Shown here: positions 52,692-62,700 of the stretch, one piece after another | Numbering within the stretch: position 1 is the first letter of the stretch | Layout: each line of letters starts with the position of its first letter | Source: Eutrophocola sp965661105 | GTDB lineage: Bacteria > Pseudomonadota > Gammaproteobacteria > Pseudomonadales > Pseudohongiellaceae | Direction: 5' to 3' | Assembly (NCBI GenBank): GCA_965661105.1 | Contig: CBFICR010000006.1 | Coordinates: forward strand, 1-64,000 | Length of the DNA stretch: 64,000 nucleotides | Program-made: the position numbers and the translations under genes | Notes under the pieces: generated by a model | Database searches by the model: none | Seen by the model: the letters and a program-made list of their open reading frames with translations, nothing else | What the model was told of the DNA's origin: nothing

Positions 52692-53030
52692 TTAGCTGTT
52701 ATCAGCAACCTTTACAGTAATGTGACAAGAGCGTTTCAAAATTCGATCGGCTCTACCCTTTGCTCGAGGACTAATGCGCTTTAACGTCATGGCCTCGTCC
52801 ACATAAATGGTGGAAACTTTCAGCTCGTCAATATCAACACCTTCATTGTGTTCGGCATTGGCAATGGCTGAATTCAATACTTTCTTGATCAGCACAGCTG
52901 CTTTTTTCGGACTGTAGGAGAGAAGCTCAAGCGCCTCTTCAACACCCTTTCCACGAATCTGATCAGCAACCAGCCTGGCTTTCTGTGCCGACAATCTGGC
53001 TGTACTTAATTTTGCTGAAACTTCCATCAT
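52692..53030 (-). CDS. rplV: Ribosomal protein L22
   Basis: A 112-residue L22 (E. coli 110), whose hairpin lines the exit tunnel and is a macrolide-resistance site. The hairpin region TLKRISPRAKGRADRILKRS is intact. Two adjacent ATG codons (53030, 53027) are possible; AGAGGT favours the first. Confidence 0.96.
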   Translation of the reverse strand: MMEVSAKLSTARLSAQKARLVADQIRGKGVEEALELLSYSPKKAAVLIKKVLNSAIANAEHNEGVDIDELKVSTIYVDEAMTLKRISPRAKGRADRILKRSCHITVKVADNS

Positions 53031-53073
53031 TCTTACCTCTGTAATCTGTCACTCGTAACCAATAAACTGCGTT

Positions 53074-53346
53074 TTAACGCGATTTCTTATCAGCTGTATG
53101 TCCCCGATAGGTTCTGGTGACAACAAATTCTCCCAGCTTGTGCCCAACCATGTCCTCAGAAATCAAAACTGGAACATGCTGACGGCCGTTATGAATGGCA
53201 ATTGTAAGACCAAGCATATCCGGAGAGATCATGGACCTTCTGGACCAGGTTTTAATAGGCCGTCTGTCATTACTGTCCTGAGCAACCTGCACTTTCTTGA
53301 GCAGATGAAGGTCAATAAATGGTCCTTTTTTTAATGATCTTGGCAC
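53074..53346 (-). CDS. rpsS: Ribosomal protein S19
   Basis: A 90-residue S19 (E. coli 92). MPRSLKKGPFIDLHLLKKVQ and HKLGEFVVTRTYRGHTADKK are conserved. It lies at the 30S head next to S13, and 55 bp after rplB. Confidence 0.97.
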   Translation of the reverse strand: MPRSLKKGPFIDLHLLKKVQVAQDSNDRRPIKTWSRRSMISPDMLGLTIAIHNGRQHVPVLISEDMVGHKLGEFVVTRTYRGHTADKKSR

Positions 53347-53401
53347 TTTCTATATCCTCTAATGCTTTAAATAAGCATTCTCATTTCTTATCTACTAATT
53401 C

Positions 53402-54232
53402 TTACCTGGTCGCACGACGACGTCGAATGATCAGCTTATCAGTACGCTTGTTGGTACGTGTCTTATAACCCTTGGTTGGAGTACCCCAAGGAGAAACAGG
53501 ATGTCTGCCTCCGGAAGTACGACCTTCACCACCACCATGTGGATGATCAACCGGATTCATGGCAACACCACGAACAGTCGGGCGCACGCCACGCCAGCGT
53601 TTGGCACCGGCTTTACCCAAAGAGCGCAGGCTATGCTCGCTATTTGAGACTTCACCCAGTACAGCACGACAATCAGCTAGAATTTTGCGCATCTCGCCTG
53701 AACGCAAACGCAATGTAGCGTACTGCCCCTCACGTGCTACCAACTGCACTGAAGTACCGGCGCTGCGAGCAATCTGTGCTCCCTTACCTGGCTTCATTTC
53801 AATGCAATGCAAAGTACTACCCATAGGAATATTACGCAGGGGTAGACAGTTGCCTGGTTTCATCGGTGCACTTTCACCGGAAATAATCTCATCACCGACG
53901 CTGACTTTGCCTGGCGCGATAATATAGCGACGTTCGCCGTCGGCATATTTCAGCAGTGCAATGTTTGCAGTGCGGTTAGGATCGTATTCCAGCCTTTCAA
54001 TAATGGCCGGGATATTGTCCTTGTCACGCTTGAAATCTATGATGCGGTACTTCTGTTTATGCCCACCACCACAATGACGACGTGTAATGCGACCCGCATT
54101 GTTACGACCACCATTCTTAGACTGTGCTTCCACCAGAGGAGCATAAGGCGCTCCCTTATGCAGGTCCGGATTTACCACTTTAACGACGAAACGCCGTCCC
54201 GGGGAGGTAGGTTTGGATTTAACTACTGGCAT
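53402..54232 (-). CDS. rplB: Ribosomal protein L2
   Basis: A 276-residue L2 (E. coli 273), required for subunit association and peptidyl transfer. GRITRRHCGGGHKQKYRIID and the C-terminal NPVDHPHGGGEGRTSGGRHP are intact. It lies 14 bp after rplW. Confidence 0.97.
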   Translation of the reverse strand: MPVVKSKPTSPGRRFVVKVVNPDLHKGAPYAPLVEAQSKNGGRNNAGRITRRHCGGGHKQKYRIIDFKRDKDNIPAIIERLEYDPNRTANIALLKYADGERRYIIAPGKVSVGDEIISGESAPMKPGNCLPLRNIPMGSTLHCIEMKPGKGAQIARSAGTSVQLVAREGQYATLRLRSGEMRKILADCRAVLGEVSNSEHSLRSLGKAGAKRWRGVRPTVRGVAMNPVDHPHGGGEGRTSGGRHPVSPWGTPTKGYKTRTNKRTDKLIIRRRRATR

Positions 54233-54246
54233 TATCTACGCTCCTG

Positions 54247-54546
54247 TTAACCCAGCTCGGCAAAGTCAATTTCATGACCCTGCTCAAGTCTGATGTATGC
54301 TTTTTTCCAGCTTGGACGTGTGCGCATTTTTCCGCGGGCAGTACGTTTTCTCTTGCCCTTCACATTCAATACCTGGACTTCTTTAACTTCGACATTAAAC
54401 AGGCTTTCAACTGCCTGCTTGATTTCAGGCTTGGTCGCATCACCGGCCACCCTGAATGTCACTTGATTGTTTTCTTCTGAAATAATTGAGCTCTTCTCAG
54501 ATACATGAGGGCCCAATATTATGGTCAAGATTCTTTCCTGATTCAT
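54247..54546 (-). CDS. rplW: Ribosomal protein L23
   Basis: A 99-residue L23 (E. coli 100), the trigger-factor and SRP docking protein at the exit tunnel. It overlaps the rplD stop by 4 bp. KGKRKRTARGKMRTRPSWKK is the conserved basic loop. Confidence 0.97.
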   Translation of the reverse strand: MNQERILTIILGPHVSEKSSIISEENNQVTFRVAGDATKPEIKQAVESLFNVEVKEVQVLNVKGKRKRTARGKMRTRPSWKKAYIRLEQGHEIDFAELG

Positions 54547-55160
54547 GCCAACATCCCCTCTACTTTCTTGAGTGCAGGTAAGGTTATCAACACCTTTTCA
54601 AAACCAATCAGGCTTACAGGATCAACACCTGTCGCTTCCAGGACATCAACCTTATGCAGATTGCGCGCAGCAAGGTAGAGATTCTGATCGACTTCATCGC
54701 TGACAATCAGCACATTTTGCAAATCAAATTCTGTGAGCTTATCAATAAGACCCTTGGTTTTATGAGTATCAACCTTGAAATCGTCAACAACGAGAAGACG
54801 ATCCTGGCGAACCAGTTCAGAAAGAATGCAACGTAATGCGCCACGGTACATTTTCTTGTTGATTTTTTTGGAGTGGTCCTGTGGTCGTGCAGCAAAGGTA
54901 ACACCACCGGAGCGCCAGATCGGGCCCCTTGTCGTACCAGCACGGGCTCGGCCAGTACCTTTCTGACGCCATGGCTTTTTACCACCACCACTGACTTCAG
55001 AACGTGTTTTCTGTTTAACGCTACCCTGACGCGCACCCGCAAGGTAAGTAACAACGACCTGGTGAACCAGGCTTTCGTTGAATTCCTTGGCGAAAGTATC
55101 GTCAGATACGGAAACTGTTTTTGCTGCCTTCTTACCAGGCACTGCAACATTCAAATCCAT
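54543..55160 (-). CDS. rplD: Ribosomal protein L4
   Basis: A 205-residue L4 (E. coli 201). In E. coli it also represses the S10 operon by attenuation and translation control. RSEVSGGGKKPWRQKGTGRA is the conserved tunnel loop. It starts 3 bp after rplC and overlaps rplW. Confidence 0.97.
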   Translation of the reverse strand: MDLNVAVPGKKAAKTVSVSDDTFAKEFNESLVHQVVVTYLAGARQGSVKQKTRSEVSGGGKKPWRQKGTGRARAGTTRGPIWRSGGVTFAARPQDHSKKINKKMYRGALRCILSELVRQDRLLVVDDFKVDTHKTKGLIDKLTEFDLQNVLIVSDEVDQNLYLAARNLHKVDVLEATGVDPVSLIGFEKVLITLPALKKVEGMLA

Positions 55161-55163
55161 TGC

Positions 55164-55820
55164 TTACCCCTTAGAAGACGATTTAACGGCTGGTGAAATG
55201 ATTACATCTGACCCGGTGGCACCAGGAACAGCACCCTTGATTAGAATCAGATTGTTTTCAGTGTCTACTTTGACTACTTGCAGGCCCTGGGTGGTAACTC
55301 TGACATTGCCCATCTGGCCTGCCATTTTCTTACCTTTCCAAACACGACCCGGAGTCTGACATTGCCCAATTGAGCCAGGAGCACGATGCGACAGTGAATT
55401 ACCGTGGGTAGCGTCCTGCATACTGAAATTATGACGCTTGATGGAACCCTGAAAGCCTTTACCTTTTGAGGTGCCGGTGACATCCACCATTTGCCCTTCG
55501 GCAAATCTTTCTACGGTGAATTCAAATCCCGGGGCAACTTCCTGCTCACCAAAATCTGCCTGTCCGGCACGAAACTCCCAAAGGCCACGGCCCGCTTCTG
55601 TGCCAGCCTTGGAGAAATGGCCAGCTTCTGATTTAGAGACATGGGATCCTTTTACAAATCCGGTAGTCACCTGTACAGCACTGTAACCATCAGACTCAAG
55701 GGTTTTCACCTGAGTGACCCTGTTGGGCAGAATTTCAACAACTGTTACGGGTATAGAGGACCCGGATTCGGTGAAAAGACGGGTCATACCGCTTTTCCGA
55801 CCGACTAAGCCAATCGACAT
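55164..55820 (-). CDS. rplC: Ribosomal protein L3
   Basis: A 218-residue L3 (E. coli 209). VDVTGTSKGKGFQGSIKRHN and THGNSLSHRAPGSIGQCQTP, with the methylatable glutamine, are conserved. A 162-bp gap, longer than usual for this operon, separates it from rpsJ. Confidence 0.97.
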   Translation of the reverse strand: MSIGLVGRKSGMTRLFTESGSSIPVTVVEILPNRVTQVKTLESDGYSAVQVTTGFVKGSHVSKSEAGHFSKAGTEAGRGLWEFRAGQADFGEQEVAPGFEFTVERFAEGQMVDVTGTSKGKGFQGSIKRHNFSMQDATHGNSLSHRAPGSIGQCQTPGRVWKGKKMAGQMGNVRVTTQGLQVVKVDTENNLILIKGAVPGATGSDVIISPAVKSSSKG

Positions 55821-55982
55821 TTTAAAACCTCATCGTGTATGGGGCTGAAACCCACTATGGCTGCTTACGCATTACACCATGTTATGTGTACTGCCCTGCT
55901 CCAAGGAACTTGGCAGCTGTTTATGTATTTAAAGTGCCAGCAGATTTGACTACAGACACTTACCACCTACTTTTAAAATCTT

Positions 55983-56303
55983 TTAATCGTTCTTGCCAAG
56001 ACTGATCTGAACTTCAACACCGGCAGCAAGGTTTAACTGCATCAGCGCCTCAACAAACTTCTCTGTTGGCTCTACGATGTCCAGCAGGCGCTTGTGAGTA
56101 CGAATTTCGTACTGATCACGCGCATCTTTATTGACATGAGGAGAGATAAGTATCGTATATCGCTCTTTTCTGGTTGGCAGAGGAATCGGTCCCCTGACAT
56201 AAGCACCAGTACGTTTTGCGGTATTAACCAGTTCCTGTGTGGACTGATCAATTAAACGGTGATCAAAGGCCTTTAGCCTAATTCTGATTCGCTGGTTCTG
56301 CAT
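55983..56303 (-). CDS. rpsJ: Ribosomal protein S10
   Basis: A 106-residue S10 (E. coli 103), also transcription factor NusE. The family start MQNQRIRIRLKAFDHRLIDQ is at 56303; the frame continues open to 56399 but that part is not S10-like. YVRGPIPLPTRKERYTILIS is intact. First gene of the S10 operon, 238 bp after fusA. Confidence 0.97.
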   Translation of the reverse strand: MQNQRIRIRLKAFDHRLIDQSTQELVNTAKRTGAYVRGPIPLPTRKERYTILISPHVNKDARDQYEIRTHKRLLDIVEPTEKFVEALMQLNLAAGVEVQISLGKND

Positions 56304-56353
56304 ACGACCAACATCTCCCGACGTCAATAAAGTTATTAAAGAACATTGTAAAA

Positions 56354-56384
56354 GCGGTGAAACCAACCAAATTGATTTCACCGC
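56354..56384 (-). promoter_or_regulatory. S10 leader hairpin (attenuator or terminator)
   Basis: GCGGTGAAA (56354-56362) and TTTCACCGC (56376-56384) form a 9-bp stem. On the minus strand it is followed by TTTT, 51 bp before the rpsJ start. It could be the fusA terminator or an attenuator like the L4-controlled one in E. coli. Confidence 0.45.
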
Positions 56385-56541
56385 GAAAAAAGAGCGCAAA
56401 TTTTACGTGCGAGGCTTTTTTTAGTCAAGGCCCTTACGCAGTTATTTTCTAAAAAAGAGAGAGATAATTTACCCTCTGTTTTTTCCCGGATTTACACTCT
56501 TATCCGGTGATAATTAGTGGTTTTGCCAACCGTTCCCGGAT

Positions 56542-58638
56542 TTAAGCACCTTTTTCGATAATTAAATTAGAGATCGCAGCAGGTACTTCAGCGTATTTAT
56601 TGAATTCCATGGTGTAGGTTGCACGTCCCTGGGTAGCAGATCGCAGGTCTGTTGAATAACCAAACATTTCCGCAAGAGGCACTTCAGCATTGATTATTTT
56701 GCCTGAAGCACTATCTTCCATACCCTGGACAATACCCCGGCGACGGTTCAGGTCACCCATTACATCACCCATATAATCTTCAGGCGTTACCACTTCTACT
56801 TTCATAACAGGTTCTAAAAGTGCGGCATCCGCAGCAACGGCGCCCTTTTTCAAGGCCATGGAACCGGCTATTTTGAAGGCCATTTCACTTGAATCCACGT
56901 CATGGAAAGAACCATCAAAGAGAGTAACTTTCATTGCCAGTAGCGGGTAACCGGCCAGGCAGCCATTTTTCATCTGCTCCTGAACACCCTTGTCTACTGC
57001 GGGAATATATTCCTTGGGAATGGTGCCCCCAACAATCTCATTAACAAACTGGTATTCCGAATCAGCAGGTAAAGGCTCAAGGCGCAACCAGACATGACCA
57101 TACTGCCCACGCCCGCCGGACTGCTTCACATGCTTGCCTTCAATTTCAACGGTTTTGCGAATGGTTTCGCGGTAAGCGACCTGTGGCTTACCGATATTCG
57201 CTTCCACATTGAATTCACGTCGCATGCGGTCTACCAGGACGTCCAGGTGCAGTTCGCCCATACCGGAAATAATAGTCTGGCCCGATTCTTCGTCAGTCTC
57301 TACGCGGAAGGAGGGATCTTCCTGGGCCAGTTTACCCAGTGCTATACCCATTTTTTCCTGGTCAGCCTTGGTTTTAGGCTCTACAGCAACAGAGATAACA
57401 GGTTCCGGAAAATCCATCTTCTCCAGGGTGATAACTTTATCAAGACTGCACAGGGTTTCACCGGTGGTCACATCTTTCAGACCAATAGCTGCCGCAATAT
57501 CACCGGCCAGCACTTCCTTGATTTCTTCCCGTGAATTGGAGTGCATCTGCACCATACGTCCAACACGCTCTTTCTTCGACTTTAACGGGTTATATATGGT
57601 GTCGCCGGAATTCAGGGTACCTGAATAAACACGGAAAAACGTTAATGTACCAACAAAAGGGTCAGTGGCAATTTTGAAGGCCAGAGCAGCAAACGGCGCC
57701 TTATCATCGGCCTCACGGGTGGCAACTGTCTCGCCATCTTCCAATACGCCCTCAATAGCCTTTACTTCTGTTGGTGCCGGCATGAATTCTATGACGGCAT
57801 CCAGCATGGCCTGCACACCCTTGTTTTTAAAGGCAGAACCACAAAGCGTTGGTACAATTTCATTAGCCAGGGTTCTTATGCGCAGGCCTTTCTTGATCTC
57901 TTCCTCGCTTAGCTCTTCGCCTTCGAGGTACTTGTTCATTAGTTCTTCATTGGCTTCTGCTGCAGCTTCGATGAGTTCCGAGCGCCATTTTTCGCACTCT
58001 TGCGCCATGTCTTGAGGAATTTCGTCGTATTCAAAGGTCGTGCCCTGATCAGCCTCATTCCAGATGATGCGTTTCATCTTGATCAGGTCAATAACACCCT
58101 TGAATTGATCTTCAGCACCAATGGGAAGCTGAATGGGAACCGGGTTTGCACCCAGACGCTCTTTCATCTGCTGCACAACTTTCAGAAAATCCGCACCGGC
58201 ACGGTCCATCTTGTTAACAAAAACCATGCGTGGGACTTCATAGCGGTTCGCCTGACGCCACACTGTTTCAGTCTGGGGTTGCACACCTGAACTGGCACAT
58301 AACACGACCACCGCACCATCAAGTACCCGCAGGGAACGTTCTACTTCAATGGTGAAGTCAACGTGTCCCGGGGTATCAATGATATTGATTCGGTGATCTT
58401 CAAACTGGTTATCCATGCCATTCCAGAAACAGGTGGTCGCAGCCGAGGTAATAGTAATACCTCGCTCCTGCTCCTGCTCCATCCAGTCCATGACCGCAGC
58501 ACCATCATGTACCTCACCAATCTTGTGTGAAATACCGGTGTAAAAAAGCACACGTTCCGTAGTTGTGGTTTTTCCAGCGTCCACGTGAGCACAGATCCCT
58601 ATATTGCGATAGCGGTCTAGGGGCGTTTTTCTGGCCAC
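56542..58638 (-). CDS. fusA: Elongation factor G
   Basis: A 698-residue translocase GTPase (E. coli 704). G1 is AHVDAGKTTTTERVLFYTG, G3 DTPGHVDF, G4 NKMDRAGADF, and domains II-V follow, with the domain IV segment QSGGRGQYGHVWLRLEPLPA. It lies 44 bp after rpsG. No tuf gene follows; the next gene is rpsJ. Confidence 0.97.
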   Translation of the reverse strand: MARKTPLDRYRNIGICAHVDAGKTTTTERVLFYTGISHKIGEVHDGAAVMDWMEQEQERGITITSAATTCFWNGMDNQFEDHRINIIDTPGHVDFTIEVERSLRVLDGAVVVLCASSGVQPQTETVWRQANRYEVPRMVFVNKMDRAGADFLKVVQQMKERLGANPVPIQLPIGAEDQFKGVIDLIKMKRIIWNEADQGTTFEYDEIPQDMAQECEKWRSELIEAAAEANEELMNKYLEGEELSEEEIKKGLRIRTLANEIVPTLCGSAFKNKGVQAMLDAVIEFMPAPTEVKAIEGVLEDGETVATREADDKAPFAALAFKIATDPFVGTLTFFRVYSGTLNSGDTIYNPLKSKKERVGRMVQMHSNSREEIKEVLAGDIAAAIGLKDVTTGETLCSLDKVITLEKMDFPEPVISVAVEPKTKADQEKMGIALGKLAQEDPSFRVETDEESGQTIISGMGELHLDVLVDRMRREFNVEANIGKPQVAYRETIRKTVEIEGKHVKQSGGRGQYGHVWLRLEPLPADSEYQFVNEIVGGTIPKEYIPAVDKGVQEQMKNGCLAGYPLLAMKVTLFDGSFHDVDSSEMAFKIAGSMALKKGAVAADAALLEPVMKVEVVTPEDYMGDVMGDLNRRRGIVQGMEDSASGKIINAEVPLAEMFGYSTDLRSATQGRATYTMEFNKYAEVPAAISNLIIEKGA

Positions 58639-58682
58639 AGTGAAACCCTCAATAAACTCAGGTTATGGATAAACTCAGGTAC

Positions 58683-59153
58683 TTAGAAACGGTAGTGTGA
58701 GAAAGCGCGGTTGGCTTCAGCCATACGATGAACATCTTCGCGCTTCTTGACCGCACTGCCACGTCCTTCAGACGCATCCATCACTTCGCCGGCAAGACGC
58801 AGTGCCATGGATTTCTCTCCACGACTACGTGAATGGTCTACCAGCCAGCGCATTGCCAAAGCATTACGCCTGTCCGGGCGAACTTCTACGGGGACCTGGT
58901 AAGTAGCACCACCCACACGGCGAGACTTTACCTCTACCAGGGGAGCAATATTATCCAGTGCGGTTTCAAAGGCTTCCAGCGGATCCTTGCCGGATTTTTC
59001 GGCGACCACAGCCAGGGCACCGTAAACAATTTTTTCAGCAACTGATTTCTTGCCATCAACCATTACATGGTTCATGAACTTGGCAATAGTCTTGTTACCA
59101 AACTTGGGATCGGGAAGAACTTCCCGCTTTGCAATGACTCGTCTTCTTGGCAT
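58683..59153 (-). CDS. rpsG: Ribosomal protein S7
   Basis: A 156-residue S7, the usual bacterial length. MPRRRVIAKREVLPDPKFGN and ARNALAMRWLV-type core are conserved. In E. coli S7 represses the str operon. It lies 83 bp after rpsL. Confidence 0.97.
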   Translation of the reverse strand: MPRRRVIAKREVLPDPKFGNKTIAKFMNHVMVDGKKSVAEKIVYGALAVVAEKSGKDPLEAFETALDNIAPLVEVKSRRVGGATYQVPVEVRPDRRNALAMRWLVDHSRSRGEKSMALRLAGEVMDASEGRGSAVKKREDVHRMAEANRAFSHYRF

Positions 59154-59236
59154 GATTTCCTCTCTTCAGGCTCACCCGGAATAATGAAGCGTTGCTTCCA
59201 GAATCCGGCCTTACTGGAATTGATAGGGATTAAGGT

Positions 59237-59608
59237 TTATTTAGGTCGTTTGGTTCCATATTTGGAACGACCCTGTTTACGATCAGCTACGCCGGAAGTA
59301 TCCAGAGAGCCACGTACTGTGTGATAACGCACACCTGGCAAATCTTTTACCCTTCCACCCCTGATCAGGATTACGGAGTGCTCCTGCAAGTTGTGTCCTT
59401 CACCACCAATATAAGAAGTGACCTCGTAGCCGTTGGTAAGACGCACACGGCAGACTTTACGCAAAGCAGAGTTTGGTTTCTTTGGGGTAGTTGTGTAGAC
59501 ACGGGTGCAGACACCACGACGTTGCGGGCAACCCTGCAACGCTGGTACGTCACTCTTGTCGTGCTTGTTTTTCCTGGGCTTGCGAACCAGTTGGTTAACA
59601 GTCGCCAT
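59237..59608 (-). CDS. rpsL: Ribosomal protein S12
   Basis: A 123-residue S12 (E. coli 124), the decoding-centre protein and streptomycin target. The TTPKKPNSALRKVCRVRLTN and GRVKDLPGVRYHTVRGSLDT loops are wild type, with Lys42-region TTPKKPNSA, so no streptomycin-resistance change is visible. GGAG precedes the ATG. Confidence 0.97.
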   Translation of the reverse strand: MATVNQLVRKPRKNKHDKSDVPALQGCPQRRGVCTRVYTTTPKKPNSALRKVCRVRLTNGYEVTSYIGGEGHNLQEHSVILIRGGRVKDLPGVRYHTVRGSLDTSGVADRKQGRSKYGTKRPK

Positions 59609-59641
59609 TTAATGCTCCGAAATTCTTCGTTATTTTTCAAA

Positions 59642-59668
59642 GAGGCGCGATTGTAATGATCGCGCCTC
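59642..59668 (-). terminator. Hairpin between rpoC and rpsL
   Basis: GAGGCGCGAT (59642-59651) and ATCGCGCCTC (59659-59668) form a perfect 10-bp stem with a 7-nt loop, 33 bp before rpsL. It probably ends or attenuates rpoBC transcription, but only CTTT follows the stem, so the U-tract is weak. Confidence 0.55.
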
Positions 59669-59690
59669 ACCTAGTCAACTTATACTAGCC

Positions 59691-59775
59691 ACAAGTCTCA
59701 AGTTTCAAGTCCCAAGTTGTCCGCTAAAAGTAACGGCTTTTGCTTGAGACTTGTGACTGGCGACTTGCGACTGGC
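59691..59775. repeat. CAAGTCTCAAGTT repeat element, copy B
   Basis: Begins ACAAGTCTCAAGTTTCAAGT and ends near GACTTGCGACTGG, directly before the rpoC stop codon. ACAAGTCTCAAG (59691-59702) and CTTGAGACTTGT (59743-59754) are a perfect 12-bp inverted repeat. It shares both ends with the element at 40433-40511. Confidence 0.7.
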
Positions 59776-62700
59776 TTAATCCTCTCCTGCTTCCGCAGCT
59801 GCTGCACTTTCTGATTCAGCCAGGGCTTCACTCAATGCCGCTTCTACTTCGCTGGCAGAAACGGTGTCTTCATTAAGACGCGCATCAGCAATCCGTTTCC
59901 TGTTGGCATGATAGGAAAGTCCGGTTCCAGCAGGAATCAAACGTCCAACAACGACGTTCTCTTTGAGTCCCTGCAGGTAATCGCGCTTGCCAGTGACCGC
60001 AGCCTCTGTCAGTACGCGAGTAGTTTCCTGGAATGATGCCGCTGAAATGAAGGATTCCGTGGCCAGAGACGCTTTCGTAATACCCAACAGAACACGTTCA
60101 TACTTGGCAACGTCTTTCTCTTCTTCAACCAGGCGCTCATTTTCGCGAAGCACGCGAATGTACTCCACCTGTTCACCTTTGATGAATGAGGAATCACCCA
60201 TTTGCTGGATTTCAGCTTTTCGCAGCATCTGGCGCACGATGACTTCAATGTGCTTGTCATTGATACGTACACCCTGAAGGCGATAAACATCCTGTACTTC
60301 ATTCACAATAAAGCGTGCCAGGGCTTCAACTCCTTTCAAGCGCAGAATGTCATGTGGGTTTGGTGGCCCATCAGACACAACCTCACCCTTTTCAACATAC
60401 TCACCTTCAAACACTGTCATCTGACGCCACTTGGGAATCAGAACTTCATAGTGATCACTGCCATCAATCGGATTCACTCCATCAGCTGGAGTAATAACCA
60501 GTCGGCGCTTACCCTTGGTTTCCTTGCCGAAGCTTACGGTACCGGATATTTCCGCCAGGATTGCCGGCTCTTTCGGTTTACGTGCTTCAAACAGGTCAGC
60601 AACACGGGGCAGACCACCGGTAATATCACGAGTTTTTGAACCTTCCTGGGGAATACGTGCAATTACGTCACCAATACGCACGTCAGCACCGTTTTCTACA
60701 CCGACAATCGCCTTCGATGGCAGGAAGTAATGAGCAGGTACATTGGTGCCCGGCAGATTGAATTCCTTGCCTTTATCATCAACCAGAGTAATCGCAGGTC
60801 GAAGCTCTTTACCACCGGACGGACGCTCGGAAGGATCCATTACTGTGATATTGGTCAGACCGGTAATTTCGTCAGTCTGGCGTTTCACACACAGGCCTTC
60901 TTCCATTGCCTCAAAGCGAACCTTACCGTCAACTTCCACAACGATCGGGTGAGTATGAGGATCCCAGGTAGCGACAATATCGCCTACCTTGACTTCAGAA
61001 TGGTCTTTGCCATTGATAACAGCACCGTAAGGTAGCTTATAACGCTCTTTCTCACGGCCGTTAGTGTCATTAACAATCAATTCGCCGGAACGGGAAACCA
61101 CAACCAGTTGGCCACTTACGCGCTGAACAGTTTTCATGTTATACAGATGAATGGTGCCATCGGTTTTAACCTGAACGTTGTCCGAAGCCGTGGCACGTGA
61201 CGCCGCACCACCGATATGGAAAGTACGCATGGTCAGCTGTGTACCTGGCTCACCGATAGACTGTGCTGCTACTACGCCAACCGCCTCACCAATATTGGTC
61301 AAATGACCACGGGCCAGGTCCCGGCCGTAACATTTACGACAAATACCGGCATGGGCTTCACAGGTAATAGGTGAGCGGGCAATAACTTCGTCGACGCCGT
61401 TTGTTTCGAGAATTTCTACCAGTTTTTCATCAATCAGGGAGCCAGCTTCAATAACTGTTACACCATCACCATCGAGTGCATCTCTGGCCAGAACTCGTCC
61501 GAGAACAAGCTCTCCCAGCGGTGCAATAATATCTCCGCCTTCGATGACAGGAGTCATTGTCAAACCAGCCTCAGTACCACAATCTTCCTCTTTCACTACC
61601 AGATCCTGACTGATATCAACCAGGCGGCGAGTGAGATAACCGGAGTTTGCGGTCTTCAGGGCAGTATCCGCCAGACCTTTACGAGCACCGTGAGTAGAAA
61701 TAAAGTACTGCAGTACGTTCAGACCTTCACGGAAGTTTGCCGTGATCGGAGTTTCGATAATTGATCCATCAGGTTTTGCCATCAGACCACGCATACCCGC
61801 CAACTGACGAATCTGTGCGGGGGAGCCCCTGGCACCGGAGTCCGAATAAACATAAACGGAGTTGAAAGACTCCTGATCTACTTCTTCGCCATCGCGGTTA
61901 ATCACTTTTTCAGAGGACAGTCCATCCATCATGGATTTGGCAACCTGATCATTGGCACGTGACCAGATATCAATAACCTTGTTGTATTTCTCGCCCTGCG
62001 TTACCAAACCTGAAGCAAATTGCGATTCTATTTCAGCAACTTCTGCTTCAGCATCGGCAATCAAAGTGGCCTTTGCATCAGGAATAACGAAGTCATTGAC
62101 ACCAATAGATGACCCGGACCATGTGGAATAGCGGTAGCCCATATACATCAACTGGTCAGCGAATATAACGGTCTCTTTCAGACCAACGTTTCGATAACAC
62201 ATATTAATAATGTGTGAGATCTGCTTCTTGGACATCTTCTGATTCACCATACTGAATGGCAGACCAGCTGGCACAATACTGAACAGGATTACACGACCTA
62301 CCGTAGATTCAACAATACTGGTGGTCTCTACCTTTTCGCGATTTTCATCAAACATGACTTCAGTCAGGCGCACTTTAATTCGGGCCTGAAGGTGAACAGC
62401 CTTGGTGCTGAACGCCTTAACCACTTCATCGACGTTCGCAAATATCATGCCTTCGCCAGCAGCATTAACACGCTCCCGGGTCATGTAATACAGACCCAGT
62501 ACCACGTCCTGGGAAGGAACGATGATCGGCTCACCGGAAGCTGGTGACAGAATGTTGTTGGTTGACATCATCAGTGAGCGGGCTTCCAACTGGGCTTCCA
62601 GTGTCAGAGGCACGTGAACAGCCATCTGGTCGCCATCGAAGTCAGCGTTATAAGCCGCACATACCAGAGGGTGAAGCTGAATCGCCTTACCTTCAATCAG

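Noticed and set aside
56304..56399. Longer S10 frame beginning at 56399
   Set aside because: The added residues are not S10-like, and the family start is at 56303.
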